From Verrucomicrobiales bacterium (lineage in GTDB: Bacteria; Verrucomicrobiota; Verrucomicrobiia; Verrucomicrobiales; DEV007): 47,337 bases of DNA. This document shows positions 7,449-16,668 of the stretch, piece after piece. The notes under the pieces are model-generated. The model ran no database searches. It saw only the letters and a program-made list of their open reading frames with translations, and was not told the DNA's origin. Where the stretch lies: contig JAPYUT010000029.1 in the NCBI GenBank assembly GCA_029940475.1, positions 741-48,077 of the forward strand. The letters run 5' to 3'. Every line of letters starts with the position of its first letter. Within the stretch, counting starts at the first letter, position 1. Both the position numbers and the translations under genes were made by a program.

Positions 7449-9881
7449 ATGAAGCGATCCGGGGACAACAAGCCCTTTACCGAAAATACCCGCCAGAAAA
7501 AAAGCGGGTGGTTGAGGTCCCTATTGATTCAAACCCGCCGGTTATTCCCTCTGCGCAATTCTTCTCACGACTCCGCAGAACGTGTAATTGAAGGACAACG
7601 TAACCTTATCGGCAGACTGGATGTCGTTGATCTCAACCATGTTTACGACGCCAGGGAAAGTGCACTCGGCAGCGTTAACCTCAGCACAAAGCGAGGTGAA
7701 ATGATTTGCATCATTGGTCCCAGCGGTTGCGGTAAGAGCACGCTCATCCGCGCGCTTGCCGGTCATTTGCAACCGACCAGTGGACAGGTCCTAATCAACG
7801 GACATTCGCTTTATAATAACCTAGCAAGCATTCATCAGTATATTTCATACATCCCACAGGAGGACACCTTCGATCCACTCTTGAGCGTTGCGGAGAATAT
7901 TGACTGTGCATCAGCAATTCGTTGTCCTCATCTGAGTCTTGCTGAGCGTCGTAAACGAACCGATTCACGACTGGTGGAGCTGGGCCTGAGCGAATGCCGT
8001 CACCGGCTTGCCGGCAACGCACAAAACAAGTTACTCTCGGGAGGTGAACGAAAGCGCCTCAATGCGGGTCTGGACATGGTGAGCATTGCCGGAGTCTACC
8101 TGTTTGATGAACCTACCTCAGGGCTCTCCTCGAAGGATTCCGAGCACGTCATGGAAATCATCTGCAGTCTCTCCCGGAACAAAATTACATTCGTCAGTAT
8201 TCATCAACCCAGCTCACGCCTCTTCCATCTATTCCACAAGGCGCTGCTGCTCGACAAGGGCGGCAAGGTCGCATTCTTCGGCCCCCCCGCCGAGATGCTT
8301 GACTACTTCAACAAGGCCCACGCCGGGGAAAGCTCCCCGTTGCCTGTCAATGCAACACCCACACAGTTAAACGACACGCCACAACAACCTGATTTCATCT
8401 TCGATGTTTTAGAGGCTCCACTGCGTGACTCCAGTGGAAAGATCGTATATGAGCAGGATTCCCGCGGTCACTACACTCCAGCTCGTCGCTTCCCGCCGAA
8501 CTTCTGGGCCAACCGATTCCAGAAACACTGTCTTTTACAGCAACCCCAGCAATCTGAACTTAAACCATCAGCTGACCGGAAACCCGCCACACAAACTCTC
8601 CCTCCGCCTCCAAAGCGCGGCGTCAAGGAGAGTTCACTTCACTTCACGACTCATATTAAACGTGCTTTCCTAAGTAAACTGCGCAACCGGGCAAACCTGA
8701 TAACAACACTTTTGGCATCCCCGGCTCTCGCCTTTTTAATCGCCACGACATTACGCTACTCAGAGGATGAGCAATACACCTTTGCCTCGGCAGCCCACAT
8801 CCCAAGCTACCTGTTTCTCACCCTTGTAGTCGCTCTCTTCCTCGGGCTGACAAACAGTGCGGATGAAATAATTCGCGACCGTGGCATGCTGACAAGGGAA
8901 CGCGGCCACGGTATTCGGGTCCGGCAATACATCTCAGGAAAATTCATCACTCTCGCAGTCTTTGCCCTTTTGCAATGCTTCATCTACCTCGCAATCGGTA
9001 ACGCCATACTCGAGATTCGGGAGATGTTCTGGACTTATCTCTGTTGGATGCTAATCACAGCGCTCACCGGAGTCGCCATCGGGTTGTTCATCTCAAGCAC
9101 AGTGCGCGACTCGAAGACAGCGCTTAACATCATTCCCCTGGTATTGATCCCGCAAATCATCCTTGGCGGTGCTCTCATTAAATACGAGGAGATGAACCAC
9201 AACCTCGATATCGTGTTCAGTATCCGGAAATGGCTGGCCAAGAATGAAGAAGATCAGCCGGAAAAACCAAGTGTGCTCAAGGTGCCTTTAATTTGTGAAC
9301 TCATGCCTCTGCGCTGGTCATACGAATCCTTAGTCCTCACCCAGGACACGCTCAACCCGCTCACGCGTATAATATCCGAAATTGAAGCCGAGAAAAAATC
9401 ACTCCTTTTAAAACCGGATCACGACAATGACGGCATTTCAGACCTCAATGCCAAAGAGCTCGAAAAGCTCGAAAAGCTCAAGGATGCGCAGGCAATTATA
9501 TTCAACCTCGAAGCAGGTAATGATCGCGATATAAAGCGGCATCTTGATAAAATCCGGCGGGATCTCCACTCCGGAAATTTCAACCCGGAAGAAATACATT
9601 TGCCTCCTGGACCGGATACAATCTCATCAATGGATGCCTATCAGAACCAGAGGATCCGGGATCTCGTAGCCCAAGCCGAAATAGAAACTGAAGACTATCG
9701 TCTCTATGAGGACAACCCCGGGCAAAAACGGCCAAACGTCTTCTTCGGGCGTAGTAAAATCTATTTCGGAATGGAAATTCCAACACTGCGCACCAATTTG
9801 CTTGCCATGTTCGCCTTTATCACCATTTCCCTCTCAGCGCTGGCCGTGAACCTAAGGCGGCAACTGAAGCGTGTGCAATAG
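7449..9881 (+). CDS. ABCG/White-type ABC transporter, fused ATPase and permease, with EF-hand-like loop
   Basis: An 810-residue half transporter with the ATPase in front of the membrane part, as in the ABCG (White) group and bacterial ABC2-type exporters. Walker A GPSGCGKST is at 90-98, the signature LSGGERKR at 196-203, Walker B VYLFDEP at 216-222 and the switch histidine in SIHQPS at about 252. After a Pro-rich linker come five predicted membrane helices (about 416-576). A large extracytoplasmic segment of about 200 residues follows, then a last helix (about 782-802) and a basic tail. The large segment contains DHDNDGISD from residue 657, an EF-hand/thrombospondin-3-like calcium loop, and a Lys/Glu-rich coiled region. 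A dimer is expected. The substrate is unknown. Confidence 0.85.
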   Translation: MKRSGDNKPFTENTRQKKSGWLRSLLIQTRRLFPLRNSSHDSAERVIEGQRNLIGRLDVVDLNHVYDARESALGSVNLSTKRGEMICIIGPSGCGKSTLIRALAGHLQPTSGQVLINGHSLYNNLASIHQYISYIPQEDTFDPLLSVAENIDCASAIRCPHLSLAERRKRTDSRLVELGLSECRHRLAGNAQNKLLSGGERKRLNAGLDMVSIAGVYLFDEPTSGLSSKDSEHVMEIICSLSRNKITFVSIHQPSSRLFHLFHKALLLDKGGKVAFFGPPAEMLDYFNKAHAGESSPLPVNATPTQLNDTPQQPDFIFDVLEAPLRDSSGKIVYEQDSRGHYTPARRFPPNFWANRFQKHCLLQQPQQSELKPSADRKPATQTLPPPPKRGVKESSLHFTTHIKRAFLSKLRNRANLITTLLASPALAFLIATTLRYSEDEQYTFASAAHIPSYLFLTLVVALFLGLTNSADEIIRDRGMLTRERGHGIRVRQYISGKFITLAVFALLQCFIYLAIGNAILEIREMFWTYLCWMLITALTGVAIGLFISSTVRDSKTALNIIPLVLIPQIILGGALIKYEEMNHNLDIVFSIRKWLAKNEEDQPEKPSVLKVPLICELMPLRWSYESLVLTQDTLNPLTRIISEIEAEKKSLLLKPDHDNDGISDLNAKELEKLEKLKDAQAIIFNLEAGNDRDIKRHLDKIRRDLHSGNFNPEEIHLPPGPDTISSMDAYQNQRIRDLVAQAEIETEDYRLYEDNPGQKRPNVFFGRSKIYFGMEIPTLRTNLLAMFAFITISLSALAVNLRRQLKRVQ

Positions 9882-9949
9882 CCCCGCGCCCACTTCACCG
9901 GATCCGGTATCATCGAGACTCGAATATGCTGCCTAAGCGGAAGTTCCGG

Positions 9950-10642
9950 CTACTCCCCAACGCCCATGACCCTGCTAAAGCCCGAACGAAGTCCCCCGGA
10001 AAGGATGCTGCTAAGTGCGCCCGGGGACAGAGCCCCTAGAACATGCCGGCCATAAGCGGAACGGCAGGAAAACACGGTAAGTACCGCTCCCTCCCAATCG
10101 CGAACGCTCGCGGCAGTGGAGACGCCGTTGGTTGCCGTCGCCTCAAGTTCTCCAAGTGCCCGTTGCCAGCCTTCCGCCAAAGCGATACCGGAAGCAACAA
10201 GAGTCGAATCTGCTCCGGATTCCACGAGTTCATTGCCGCCAAGATCAGTGATGAATAAACCGGTCAGGTCATTTTGTCCGGCAGCCCATGCAACAAAACT
10301 CTCGAGACGCTCTACCAAGGTCACTCCGCTGCCAGGCAAAATCTTCGTTTCTGACACCGGTCGTGAGTCTGCCCCGCTATCCTCAGAACGCAAAAGACCG
10401 CTTCTCCTCGCGCGCTCTTTAATTGCTGCCAACTGCTCCCCTGCACGCCCGATTTCCGCACCCGCCATCGGTAATTCAACGCAATTTTCCGTGCCCAGTT
10501 CTATGGGATCCCCAAACAAATCCATCAAGGGACCCTCTTCTTCTTCGCGAATCGAACTTCCCTCGGGCTCGTTACCAAGCAGTTCAGCACCGAGGCTGGC
10601 CAGTTCATCAGAATCAATCCAGGAGCTGTCTGATGCCATCAT
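9950..10642 (-). CDS. ParA-linked protein with possible roadblock/LC7-like domain
   Basis: The real start is probably the ATG pair at 10637-10642, giving about 230 residues. The longer upstream frame is a shadow of the ParA gene. The first half is acidic and low in hydrophobics (IREEEEGPLMD), probably flexible. The second half, from about residue 130, reads LVERLESFVAWAAGQNDLTG then LFITDLGGNELVESG, an alternating helix/strand pattern with a central strand and G-turn like roadblock/LC7 (MglB-like) domains; this is a fold guess, not a sure match. It overlaps the 3' end of the upstream ParA gene by 26-29 bases, so the two are probably co-translated and work together. No signal peptide is seen. 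Confidence 0.6.
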   Translation of the reverse strand: MMASDSSWIDSDELASLGAELLGNEPEGSSIREEEEGPLMDLFGDPIELGTENCVELPMAGAEIGRAGEQLAAIKERARRSGLLRSEDSGADSRPVSETKILPGSGVTLVERLESFVAWAAGQNDLTGLFITDLGGNELVESGADSTLVASGIALAEGWQRALGELEATATNGVSTAASVRDWEGAVLTVFSCRSAYGRHVLGALSPGALSSILSGGLRSGFSRVMGVGE

Positions 10643-11441
10643 CTTGATTCTCAAGTTCAGGCAACCCGAGTTTGCCTTCAAGTTCAGCCGCCAACTGGTC
10701 AAACGCAACTGCAGGTGCAACCGGATTACGTGAAAGGAGTCCCACGGGAACCCCCGCGCTACTGGCACGTAAAAAAATAGCATCCCTCGGGATAGTTGTT
10801 GTGCACATAATTCCAGCAGGTAAAGCAGCGCGCAACTGTGCCTCGGACTCAACACTCTCCCGTTGATCAGCATTCACCATTGTCATCACTATTCCAGCCA
10901 CTCCAATATGGTTCCCTTCCCGACGAATCGCGGCAATCATCTGGAGAGCCTGCGGCACGGAGCGAACACCGAGAGGTTCCGCCTGTTGCGGTATAAGCAC
11001 GAAATCAGAACCACTCAACACAGCAGAAGTAACCCCGGACATTCCGGCAGGAGTATCGATAATCATTACATCATTGCCAAGTTCCCCGAGAGCCAACAGG
11101 ACATTTTCCACCCCTGATGCATCCAGTACCCGACCACCGCCAGACTCGCCAAATGACACCGAGCGACCCGCGGTAAGCAAGCTAAACTCGGGCAATCGTG
11201 TGGCCAGGACAAACTCAGCAGGTTGTCCTGACCCCGCCACCGCATCGTAAAACCCGCAACGCTCACGAATCCCCCGTGAAAGCGACAACCCTACTGATCC
11301 CTGCGGGTCAGTATCGACTAACAGCACTGAGCGGCCCCGGCGGGCCATTGAATAAGCCAGATTGATAGCGACGGTAGTCTTACCGACGCCACCTTTCTGG
11401 CTTGCTATTGCGAGTGCGGTCACTGGGGATATCGCACGCAA
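10614..11441 (-). CDS. ParA/MinD-family ATPase
   Basis: A P-loop ATPase of the ParA/Soj family. The deviant Walker A KGGVGKTT is at 16-23, the switch I motif DTDPQGS at 43-49 and Walker B VMIIDTPAG near 125. It ends in a typical helical C-terminus. Family members form ATP-dependent dimers on DNA or membrane and position chromosomes, plasmids or protein clusters. There is no ParB gene beside it; the overlapping downstream gene encodes a different kind of partner. This suggests protein or cluster positioning rather than chromosome segregation (inference). The start is uncertain: a TTG at 11439-11441 gives 275 residues, while a GTG six codons later (11421-11423) would place the P-loop close to the N-terminus, as is usual. 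Confidence 0.85.
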   Translation of the reverse strand: MRAISPVTALAIASQKGGVGKTTVAINLAYSMARRGRSVLLVDTDPQGSVGLSLSRGIRERCGFYDAVAGSGQPAEFVLATRLPEFSLLTAGRSVSFGESGGGRVLDASGVENVLLALGELGNDVMIIDTPAGMSGVTSAVLSGSDFVLIPQQAEPLGVRSVPQALQMIAAIRREGNHIGVAGIVMTMVNADQRESVESEAQLRAALPAGIMCTTTIPRDAIFLRASSAGVPVGLLSRNPVAPAVAFDQLAAELEGKLGLPELENQDDGIRQLLD

Positions 11442-11567
11442 GATACTGACATAGGCAACCGCATAGCCACTAAAATGTGAACCGGCACCGATTATATTAC
11501 TTTAATGATTGTGTGCCTTGCCATTCATTAACATAATCCTATCCAACTCCCAAATGCCAATCCCCAA

Positions 11568-13772
11568 ATGCGGCACGTTCCATACCTGCGTTTTTTCCTG
11601 CTTCCCGCCATCTTGATGGCGTGGCAGGCATTGATATCCAATGCGGCGGCCGAAAACAAGCTACAGGGCCAGTTATCCCTCTACCTTCGGCAATATTCGG
11701 AAGATCAGGTCAACTGGCGCCCCTGGCAAAACGCAACTTTCACCGAAGGTACCCAACGCAATAAGATTATATTCGCCTCAATCGGCTATTCTGCCTGCCA
11801 CTGGTGCTGGTTAATGCGACAGGAAAACTTCAAGAATCCCGGCATAATCGATTTACTTAACAGGGAATTTGTCTGTGCCAAAGTCGATCGCCTTGAGAGG
11901 CCTGATCTCGACCTTGCGTTCAGAATCTACGCCCAAACAACCGGATTACCTGCCAGTTGGCCGCTTCATGTCTGGTTAACCCCTGACGGAAACCCGCTGG
12001 CCGCAGGAAACTTCAGCCCCACGGGGCCCGGTTCAGAATCAACTCGTTTCAAAACTATCCTGACTAATATCGCCGGACGTTGGAAAAAAGAATCCAATTA
12101 CATCAACACTCAATCGACCAGCAATCTCAAAAAAATCCGTGAACAGCTGAAGCGCAAGGCCGCCGCTCAATTCTCGGATCCAAATCCGGATACCGCCAGT
12201 TTGATGTTCTTCTCTGCGGTATCCGCAAATTATGATCCGCGATATGGTGGATTTGATCGTTCCTTCAAGTTTCCCAGACCTGAAACCCTGGAAGCCATTG
12301 CACGCCTCTCACAACGCGAGCCGGTAAACAGTTACCGTGCGCAGCAATGCCGTAAAATGATCACCGTTACTCTCGACGGGATGCTTGCAGGAGCCATCAT
12401 TGACCCAATCAACGGCGGCATCTTCAGGTATACCAATGACAATGCATGGCGATTACCGCAATTTGAAAAAATGTCTGCCGACCAGGCGCGGATGTGCAGC
12501 GCTTTCCTCACTGCCTATCAAATAAGTGGTGATCATCGATATGCTGAAGCTGCACGGGACATCCTCGAATTTGTCAAAAAAAACTTAACCGCTGCTGACG
12601 GATCCTTCTACACGAGCCTGGCCTCCCACGGCTCGGTAGATCACCCCGGGTCCTCACTCGGAACCTATTATCTTTGGCACAAGGATAAATTGGCAAAAAT
12701 CCTTGATGCCAATGAAATAGAAGCCTTCTGCATAGCATTCGGTATTCGAGAAGGAGGCAATATATGCTTCCCGGGACGTCTGGAAAACATTGACCGGGAA
12801 GCAAATATTCCGTTCGCGGACCACCCGGACGCCCGTTCACCCAAGCCGGGAAGCCCGCTCGAATCAGCAATCAGAAAAGTAATCGGCAGCAATTCCCAGA
12901 AGTTGCCCCCGCCGCGCAACGAAATGATCATTGCCGGATGGAATGGCATTGTCATCAGTGCCTTTGCAAAAGCCGGGGCAATCCTGGGAGACCCGGCATA
13001 CATCGAAACCGCCAGGTCCGCCGCCAGGCAAGTTATTGCAAAGCTGTTCCAGCCTGAGGAAAATAAACTGGCACGAGGCAGGGTTGGTAAAGAAGTATTC
13101 GGCAGTGGTTTCTGCGAAGACTATATTTACCTCGCCCGGGGACTGCTTGATCTTTATCGAGCAACGGCAGATATCGAATTCTATAAAATGGCGAAAAAAA
13201 TCCAATTAATCGCCGATGAGCAATTCCTTGATCCGCACTCGGGGTTATATCACCTGACGCCCGCGGCAAAAATTGCAAAATCACCATTTGGGCTTTGGGT
13301 CATAACCGATGGTGATCTGCCGTCTATAAACGGCATCGCTGCACTGAACCTGCTTGGAATCGCGGCGATTGAAGGATCACTTGCTGCCCGCCAGCGTGCA
13401 ATGAATGTGATCCGTGCCACAACGCCTGAACGTAGCCTCTCGCCATCAAGTTGCGGCAGTCTCATGCTGGCAATTGATCAGGCGACAAGCCCTGCCCTAC
13501 AGGCAATCATCTCTGGAATCCCGAGCGAACCCTTAACCAAGGAGCTTGCCGCTCGAATTCGCCAAAGTGCACCCGGAAACATCACCCTGATCTTCATGGA
13601 CGGTAAAACGGGGCAGGAAGCCCTTCTCGCAGCCCAACCTGAACTCGCTTCTTTCCGCGCAATTGCCGGCGACCCGAAGGTTTTCCTGCGTGAAGATTCC
13701 CGGCCGCAAACCGTTGCCACCACACCTGAACTTGTACACCGGCAAATTCAGGCCCTGCTCCGTAATAATTAA
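11568..13772 (+). CDS. Exported DUF255 thioredoxin-fold protein (YyaL/SPATA20-like)
   Basis: 734 residues. An N-terminal hydrophobic signal (FFLLPAILMAWQALISNAAA) suggests export. The DUF255 thioredoxin-like domain follows with YSACHWCWLM at 74-83 (Cys77, Cys80), then VDRLERPDLD and GLPASWPLHVWLTPDG, which match the family core. The C-terminal two-thirds is an alpha/alpha-barrel region like N-acylglucosamine epimerase/glycosidase folds (for example KFPRPETLEAIARL and MIIAGWNGIVISAFAKAG). Canonical members have CHWCHVM; here the residue after the second cysteine is Trp. The biochemical role of this family is not settled. Its signal peptide is unusual, since many homologs are cytoplasmic. It begins a + strand series with the next gene and hisBH. 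Confidence 0.8.
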   Translation: MRHVPYLRFFLLPAILMAWQALISNAAAENKLQGQLSLYLRQYSEDQVNWRPWQNATFTEGTQRNKIIFASIGYSACHWCWLMRQENFKNPGIIDLLNREFVCAKVDRLERPDLDLAFRIYAQTTGLPASWPLHVWLTPDGNPLAAGNFSPTGPGSESTRFKTILTNIAGRWKKESNYINTQSTSNLKKIREQLKRKAAAQFSDPNPDTASLMFFSAVSANYDPRYGGFDRSFKFPRPETLEAIARLSQREPVNSYRAQQCRKMITVTLDGMLAGAIIDPINGGIFRYTNDNAWRLPQFEKMSADQARMCSAFLTAYQISGDHRYAEAARDILEFVKKNLTAADGSFYTSLASHGSVDHPGSSLGTYYLWHKDKLAKILDANEIEAFCIAFGIREGGNICFPGRLENIDREANIPFADHPDARSPKPGSPLESAIRKVIGSNSQKLPPPRNEMIIAGWNGIVISAFAKAGAILGDPAYIETARSAARQVIAKLFQPEENKLARGRVGKEVFGSGFCEDYIYLARGLLDLYRATADIEFYKMAKKIQLIADEQFLDPHSGLYHLTPAAKIAKSPFGLWVITDGDLPSINGIAALNLLGIAAIEGSLAARQRAMNVIRATTPERSLSPSSCGSLMLAIDQATSPALQAIISGIPSEPLTKELAARIRQSAPGNITLIFMDGKTGQEALLAAQPELASFRAIAGDPKVFLREDSRPQTVATTPELVHRQIQALLRNN

Positions 13773-13915
13773 AGGAATTCCCACCCTGTCCCCAGTAACC
13801 ATCTCATTCTGGTAATACAGGACAAAGAGTGGTGGACAACCTTAAAGAACTTGCAACTTTACCATTCCCCCGGGCTCTCATTCTGTGTGAGCCCATCATC
13901 CAATCCCATAGCCAC

Positions 13916-15298
13916 ATGATTTCCTGGAATCCATCGACCGCGGTTTCACTCCTTTTGCTGTCCATCGCTACGCTCTCCGCCGACACGCTCAAGTTGAAGA
14001 ACGGAACTGTCCTTGAGGGGAAAATAGTAAACGAGACTCCCGAATCCATCCAGTTCGAATACAACATCAGCAAGAGCATCAAGGATCTTATAACGATTAA
14101 TCGTGCTGATATTAAAGTCATCGACAAAGAGGAAGCCGATGAGATAGCCCACAACGAGATTAAAAAAATCCTTCCCACTGCAAATCTCCTGACGGTCGGT
14201 GATTACGATAAAATACTGGCCGGTAAACCGGCCGAGTTCATGGCAAACTTCAAAGCCAGTAAGCTGAAGGTATTAGTACAGGATGTCATTGATCAATTGC
14301 TGGCAGAAAAAGCAAAAGTCGAGGCCCACGGCGTCAAGATTGATGGCAGTTGGATCACTGCGGAAGAAGCAAAAATAGATCCCTACAACCACGACGCACG
14401 AATCCTGGCAACACAGATGAAGGCCTCTATCGGCAATCGTAAATACTTCCTGGCATTTACCCAGTTCGAAAAGTTAGAAAAGGAATTTGAGTTCTCAACG
14501 GCCTATACGCAATCAATTGCCGCTATTGTCGGGGCACTCCCTAAATACGAGGCCAGGTTGTCTCAAGATAAGCATAACTATGAACCGCGGATGAAGCAGC
14601 GGGCAAAAGACCTTAAATCCATGGAGGAAGATGACCGCAAGCGAACCGAAGCGGCCTTTGAAAGGAAACTGAAATTATTCAGGACTCTCAGGAAGGCGGC
14701 ACAGGAACGCAAGGAGCGATGGATCCCTGTCAGTGAATGGGATTTGTCCAGTATCAGCGAAACCCTTGAGAAAATTGCCAAAGAGACCAAGCGCCTCACT
14801 GAACTTGACCTGACCAAGCCCCGCACGGCCGCCACAATGATTGCGGATGCTTTTAAGGACCTCGCCGAGAACAAGCCCGTCGCAGCCAGATCCAAGCTGG
14901 GAATTGCCCGGGAAAATGGCGCCACTGGCGACATTGTAACCGGTCTCGAGGAAAGAATAGACACTGCAAGGAAAGCGGAACTGGCTGCTGCCGCCACCAC
15001 CGCCACCGCCACGGCGAAAGAGGAAAATGAAGCCACGCCGCCTGAAAACAATAATTCAAAACCTCCAAAAAACGGCAAAGGTCCCGTAAATCCCAAGCAG
15101 GAAAAACAAAGCACTGACAGCAATGAGCCTGCCGGAACTTCCACTGACGCAGCGGGCAATGACAGTGAAGAAAATCAGGAAGAACCAGGAGGCCTGAGCT
15201 TGAAATTATTGCTTATTGTCCTGGCCGGTGTCCTGCTGCTGATAACCGTTATCGCTAAAGTATTTGTGAAGTCACCCGAAAAAGAGACTAGGGAATAG
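13916..15298 (+). CDS. Secreted/anchored verrucomicrobial protein with signal peptide and C-terminal membrane helix
   Basis: The ATG at 13916 gives 460 residues starting with a signal peptide (STAVSLLLLSIATLSA). The frame reaches back to a GTG at 13829, which would put 29 non-signal residues in front. After the signal comes DTLKLKNGTVLEGKIVNETP, an SH3-like strand motif also seen in the DUF481 protein of this window (VVLTADGSRLAGKV). Next are a helical, Lys/Glu-rich middle, a low-complexity Ala/Thr/Pro/Asn/Glu linker and one C-terminal membrane helix (LKLLLIVLAGVLLLITVIAKVF) with a charged tail. The plan resembles the so-called PTPDL family of Verrucomicrobia, with LPTANLLTVGDYDKI at the place of the namesake motif; I hold that match loosely. 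It would sit mainly in the periplasm. Function unknown. Confidence 0.7.
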   Translation: MISWNPSTAVSLLLLSIATLSADTLKLKNGTVLEGKIVNETPESIQFEYNISKSIKDLITINRADIKVIDKEEADEIAHNEIKKILPTANLLTVGDYDKILAGKPAEFMANFKASKLKVLVQDVIDQLLAEKAKVEAHGVKIDGSWITAEEAKIDPYNHDARILATQMKASIGNRKYFLAFTQFEKLEKEFEFSTAYTQSIAAIVGALPKYEARLSQDKHNYEPRMKQRAKDLKSMEEDDRKRTEAAFERKLKLFRTLRKAAQERKERWIPVSEWDLSSISETLEKIAKETKRLTELDLTKPRTAATMIADAFKDLAENKPVAARSKLGIARENGATGDIVTGLEERIDTARKAELAAAATTATATAKEENEATPPENNNSKPPKNGKGPVNPKQEKQSTDSNEPAGTSTDAAGNDSEENQEEPGGLSLKLLLIVLAGVLLLITVIAKVFVKSPEKETRE

Positions 15299-15317
15299 AA
15301 CACCTAGCTCCTGAAGC

Positions 15318-15911
15318 ATGCCGGAACCGAGGAAATCATCTCAATGCCGCGAAACTGCCGAGACCAAAATCTCCGTGGAATTAAATGTCGATGGTTCCGG
15401 AGAATCGAGCATCGACACGGCTATCCCTTTTTTGGACCATATGTTGACTCTTTTCGCGAGGCATAGCCTGTGCGACCTGAAAGTCAACGCCAAGGGTGAT
15501 ATAGAAGTGGATTACCACCACACCGTCGAGGATGTAGGAATTGTCCTGGGCTCATGTTTTAAAGATGCCCTTGGTGACAAACATGGAATTTCCCGTTATG
15601 GCTGGGCACTGCTTCCCATGGACGAGACACTGAGCCGTGTCGCGATCGATTTCGGCGGACGCCCGTTCCTTGCATTCAGGGCTCCGGAAAAAGTTGACAG
15701 CATCCGCGAATTCTCCTTCGGGCTTGTGGAGGAATTCCTGCGCGCCTTTGCAAATAATGCCGGTGCCAACGTTCATGTCGAAGTGCTGTATGGCCGCGAT
15801 GCCCATCACATGGCTGAGTCAATTTTCAAAGGATTAGCCAAAGCAATCGACCTTGCGGCCCGGCGCGATCCACGGGTAACCGGTATCCCGAGCACAAAAA
15901 AAACCCTCTAG
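15318..15911 (+). CDS. hisB: Imidazoleglycerol-phosphate dehydratase
   Basis: Monofunctional HisB (197 aa), the Mn-dependent enzyme that dehydrates imidazole-glycerol phosphate to imidazole-acetol phosphate in histidine synthesis. Metal-binding motifs are intact: PFLDHML (37-43), DYHHTVEDVG (65-74) and DAHHMAES (161-168). No phosphatase domain is attached, unlike the bifunctional E. coli protein. The ATG at 15318 lies 19 bases after the previous stop and hisH follows after 52 bases, so the pair is likely one transcript. The other his genes are not in the window. Confidence 0.95.
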   Translation: MPEPRKSSQCRETAETKISVELNVDGSGESSIDTAIPFLDHMLTLFARHSLCDLKVNAKGDIEVDYHHTVEDVGIVLGSCFKDALGDKHGISRYGWALLPMDETLSRVAIDFGGRPFLAFRAPEKVDSIREFSFGLVEEFLRAFANNAGANVHVEVLYGRDAHHMAESIFKGLAKAIDLAARRDPRVTGIPSTKKTL

Positions 15912-15963
15912 CCGCTGAGCGGTAAAGGAACATTATCCCTGCCAGGCACACTGTACGGCCGGT

Positions 15964-16587
15964 ATGAATATGACTGGTATCATCGACTACGGAGCCGGAA
16001 ACCTCAAAAGTCTCTGCAATACCCTTGAGGCAATCGGGGCAGATCAAAAACTAATCCGCCAACCTGATGATCTTGATGGCATTAAAACCATCATCTTCCC
16101 CGGTGTTGGTGCCTTCGGCGACTGCGCACGACACCTGGAAAACCAGGAACTAATCAACCCACTCAGGGAATGGATCCAGCAGGATCGTCCATTCCTCGGG
16201 ATATGCATTGGCTTCCAGATGCTCTTTGAGGGCAGTGACGAGAGTCCCGGTTGTTCCGGGCTCGGGGTATTACCCGGACAGGTCGTGCGCTTCCCCGACA
16301 TCCCGGGAATGAAAGTCCCCCACATGGGATGGAACCAAGTTCATTTAAAGGATGAGGATGATCACGCATGGGATGGCCTGGGCAAATCCCCTTATTTTTA
16401 TTTCGTACACTCCTACTTCCCGCAACCCGTGAACGAATCGATCATTGCCTCCACCACGCCCTATGGGAATTCCTTCGTCTCAAGCGTGCGCCGTGGCCAA
16501 CTCCTGGCCACACAATTTCATCCGGAAAAAAGCCAAAGCGCAGGATTCCGGCTGATCCGAAACTTTCTTCAAGAAACATCCTCATAA
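15964..16587 (+). CDS. hisH: Imidazole glycerol phosphate synthase, glutamine amidotransferase subunit
   Basis: HisH (207 aa) is the class I glutaminase that feeds ammonia to HisF in histidine synthesis. The catalytic triad is visible: Cys81 in GICIGFQMLF, and His186 and Glu188 in TQFHPEKS. The N-terminal IIDYGAGNLKSL and the VHSYF motif are typical. It follows hisB after 52 bases; its partner hisF is not in the window. The 3' end faces dnaN, which ends convergently 81 bases away. Confidence 0.95.
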   Translation: MNMTGIIDYGAGNLKSLCNTLEAIGADQKLIRQPDDLDGIKTIIFPGVGAFGDCARHLENQELINPLREWIQQDRPFLGICIGFQMLFEGSDESPGCSGLGVLPGQVVRFPDIPGMKVPHMGWNQVHLKDEDDHAWDGLGKSPYFYFVHSYFPQPVNESIIASTTPYGNSFVSSVRRGQLLATQFHPEKSQSAGFRLIRNFLQETSS

Positions 16588-16668
16588 GCATTGTCACCAC
16601 GCACTCCTGCAATAATAGTCAGCCGCGACATATCCTCCGCCGTATCTCCCCGGCCTGCGATCCCCGAG

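Noticed and set aside
10643..10873. N-terminal extension of the ParA-linked gene into the ParA coding region
   Set aside because: The sequence is the out-of-frame shadow of ParA; the ATG pair at 10637-10642 gives a sensible protein.
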